Shown: piece after piece, positions 4,937 to 5,898 of the stretch | How positions within the stretch are numbered: the stretch's first letter is position 1 | How the letters are laid out: each line of letters begins with the position of its first letter | Assembly: GCA_017996675.1 (NCBI GenBank) | Contig: JAGOGN010000051.1 | Location: forward strand, 1-5,898 | DNA from: Lachnospiraceae bacterium | Lineage (GTDB): Bacteria; Bacillota_A; Clostridia; Lachnospirales; Lachnospiraceae | Reading direction: 5' to 3' | DNA: 5,898 nt | The notes under the pieces: generated by a model | Seen by the model: only the letters and a program-made list of their open reading frames with translations | What the model was told of the DNA's origin: nothing | Databases searched by the model: none | Made by a program: the position numbers and the translations under genes

Positions 4937-5898
4937 GTGATTTTGACAATTTTAGTTTTACAACTTTCTTTTCGTTTAGTTTTAAATAATTTACAAGATG
5001 AATTGAGAACATCCATAAAAAATGCAGAATCGTCCATCGATGTAGATAAATTGACCAATGTCATATCGGAACAGTCGATAGAAAGTCAAGATTTTAAAGA
5101 TCTTGTGGATTCCATGATTTTATATAAAAATGAGCAGGATGTGAAATATTATTATACACTCGTTTTAGGTGACGATCAGAAAAGTACCTTTTACGCAGTT
5201 GACAGCGCAACCGTGGAACCTTGCCCTCCAGGAGAGAAATATCTTTTAGATGATACGATGAAGAAAGCTTTTGGTGGTGAATTTGCAGTTGATCCGGATC
5301 CCATTTTGGATGAAGGTCAGTATTATATGACGGGTTATGCACCAATTAAGAATTCATCTGGAGAAGTGGTAGCAATTGCAGGCATGGATAAATCCATGAC
5401 GTTATTTGTTCAGATGAAAGAATATTTGATTCTTGGAATTCTCATAGCAGACATTGCTATTATATTGCTTGCAGTGATCCTTACATTTATCATTTCTAAA
5501 AAAATTGGAGATCATGCAAAAATAATTAAAACACAATTACAAAAAATGACGGATGGAGACTTGATGAATGAGATTCAGGTCAAAAGTAAAGATGAGTTAG
5601 GAAGCATTGCAGAGTCTTTGAATCTGTTTCGGAAAACAACGGCATGCATTATTCAGAGGGTGAAGGATACTTCAAACGATGTGTCTTCCCATAGTAAAAT
5701 TCTCTCTGATGTTGCCCGTGAAATGGAATCTGCGAGTCAGACAACTTCAAATATGATTACCAGTCTTGAGGAAGACACCGTTCAACAGACGGACGATATT
5801 AAAGGAATTAGCGAGACGCTGCATAATTTTGGAAATAAAGTGGAATTAACTGCACGTGCTGCAGAATATATTAATTCCTCTATGAGTGTAATTGATCA
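4937..5898 (+). CDS. Methyl-accepting chemotaxis protein with extracellular Cache-type sensor and HAMP, 3'-truncated
   Basis: The frame is open from 4916 to the right edge; 320 codons follow the GTG at 4937, and the signalling tip and stop lie outside the window. Numbering is from that GTG. Residues 1-17 (ILTILVLQLSFRLVL) form the first membrane helix. About 25-158 is an extracellular Cache-like sensor, with YYYTLVLGDDQKSTFYAVD (71-89) and the typical C-terminal strand pair GYAPIKNSSGEVVAIAGMD (133-151). The second membrane helix is about 163-187, followed by a HAMP linker (188-242) with MTDGDL (204-209) and DELGSIAESLN (219-229). From 243 on, the Ser/Thr/Gln/Glu-rich helical coiled coil is the start of the chemoreceptor signalling domain. 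It should sense a small molecule outside the cell and control CheA. The start is uncertain: GTG has poorly spaced AGGAG, and hydrophobic codons (GVLVSS) continue upstream of it in frame. It is probably coupled to the small ORF. Confidence 0.85.
   Translation, partial: MILTILVLQLSFRLVLNNLQDELRTSIKNAESSIDVDKLTNVISEQSIESQDFKDLVDSMILYKNEQDVKYYYTLVLGDDQKSTFYAVDSATVEPCPPGEKYLLDDTMKKAFGGEFAVDPDPILDEGQYYMTGYAPIKNSSGEVVAIAGMDKSMTLFVQMKEYLILGILIADIAIILLAVILTFIISKKIGDHAKIIKTQLQKMTDGDLMNEIQVKSKDELGSIAESLNLFRKTTACIIQRVKDTSNDVSSHSKILSDVAREMESASQTTSNMITSLEEDTVQQTDDIKGISETLHNFGNKVELTARAAEYINSSMSVID

Noticed and set aside
4882..5345. Minus-strand ORFs opposite the chemoreceptor
   Set aside because: The opposite strand encodes a clear Cache-HAMP receptor; these are low-complexity shadows.

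Overview
The window is AT-rich, every supported gene is on the + strand, and the Shine-Dalgarno sequences and intrinsic terminators are strong. Together with the protein types (FtsX-like permease, YtrA-type GntR regulator with a two-gene ABC exporter, NAD-type GAPDH, Cache/HAMP chemoreceptor), this suggests a motile member of the Bacillota, most likely an anaerobic Clostridia (Lachnospiraceae-like). That placement is an inference from sequence style, and I do not name a species.

Layout. (1) 1-1158 is the 3' end of a MacB/FtsX-type ABC permease that enters from the left edge; it is closed by a strong terminator at 1166-1198. (2) A near-consensus sigma-A promoter (1200-1228) starts immediately after that terminator and drives a tight three-gene operon: a GntR/YtrA-family regulator (1250-1627), an ABC ATPase (1624-2487, ATGA overlap) and an ABC-2-type permease (2472-3146, 16-nt overlap). 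A second terminator follows (3149-3190). The promoter is covered by three tandem 10-bp repeats, a likely autoregulatory operator. (3) About 300 nt of non-coding DNA leads to gap (3448-4467), preceded by an extended -10 promoter overlapped by a perfect 20-bp palindrome. The palindrome has the half-site geometry of a clostridial Rex (NADH/NAD+ sensor) operator. gap stands alone and ends in a terminator at 4478-4521. (4) A new promoter (4533-4561) leads into a small unrecognised cytoplasmic protein (4614-4928), followed 8 nt later in the -1 frame by a Cache-HAMP methyl-accepting chemotaxis protein that runs off the right edge.

How the genes work together. The regulator-ATPase-permease set is a self-contained, probably inducible exporter of unknown substrate; nothing in the sequence ties it to the upstream FtsX system except proximity. 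gap is glycolytic and may be redox-controlled. The small protein and the chemoreceptor are probably co-transcribed.

Most of the window is ordinary. The points that deserve a second look are the junction between the small ORF and the chemoreceptor (no good start codon for the receptor, first membrane segment extending upstream of the only plausible start, and a 10-nt zone where the two frames are both open), the Rex-like palindrome at gap, and the helically phased triple repeat at the GntR promoter. I see no mobile element, CRISPR array, tRNA or rRNA.
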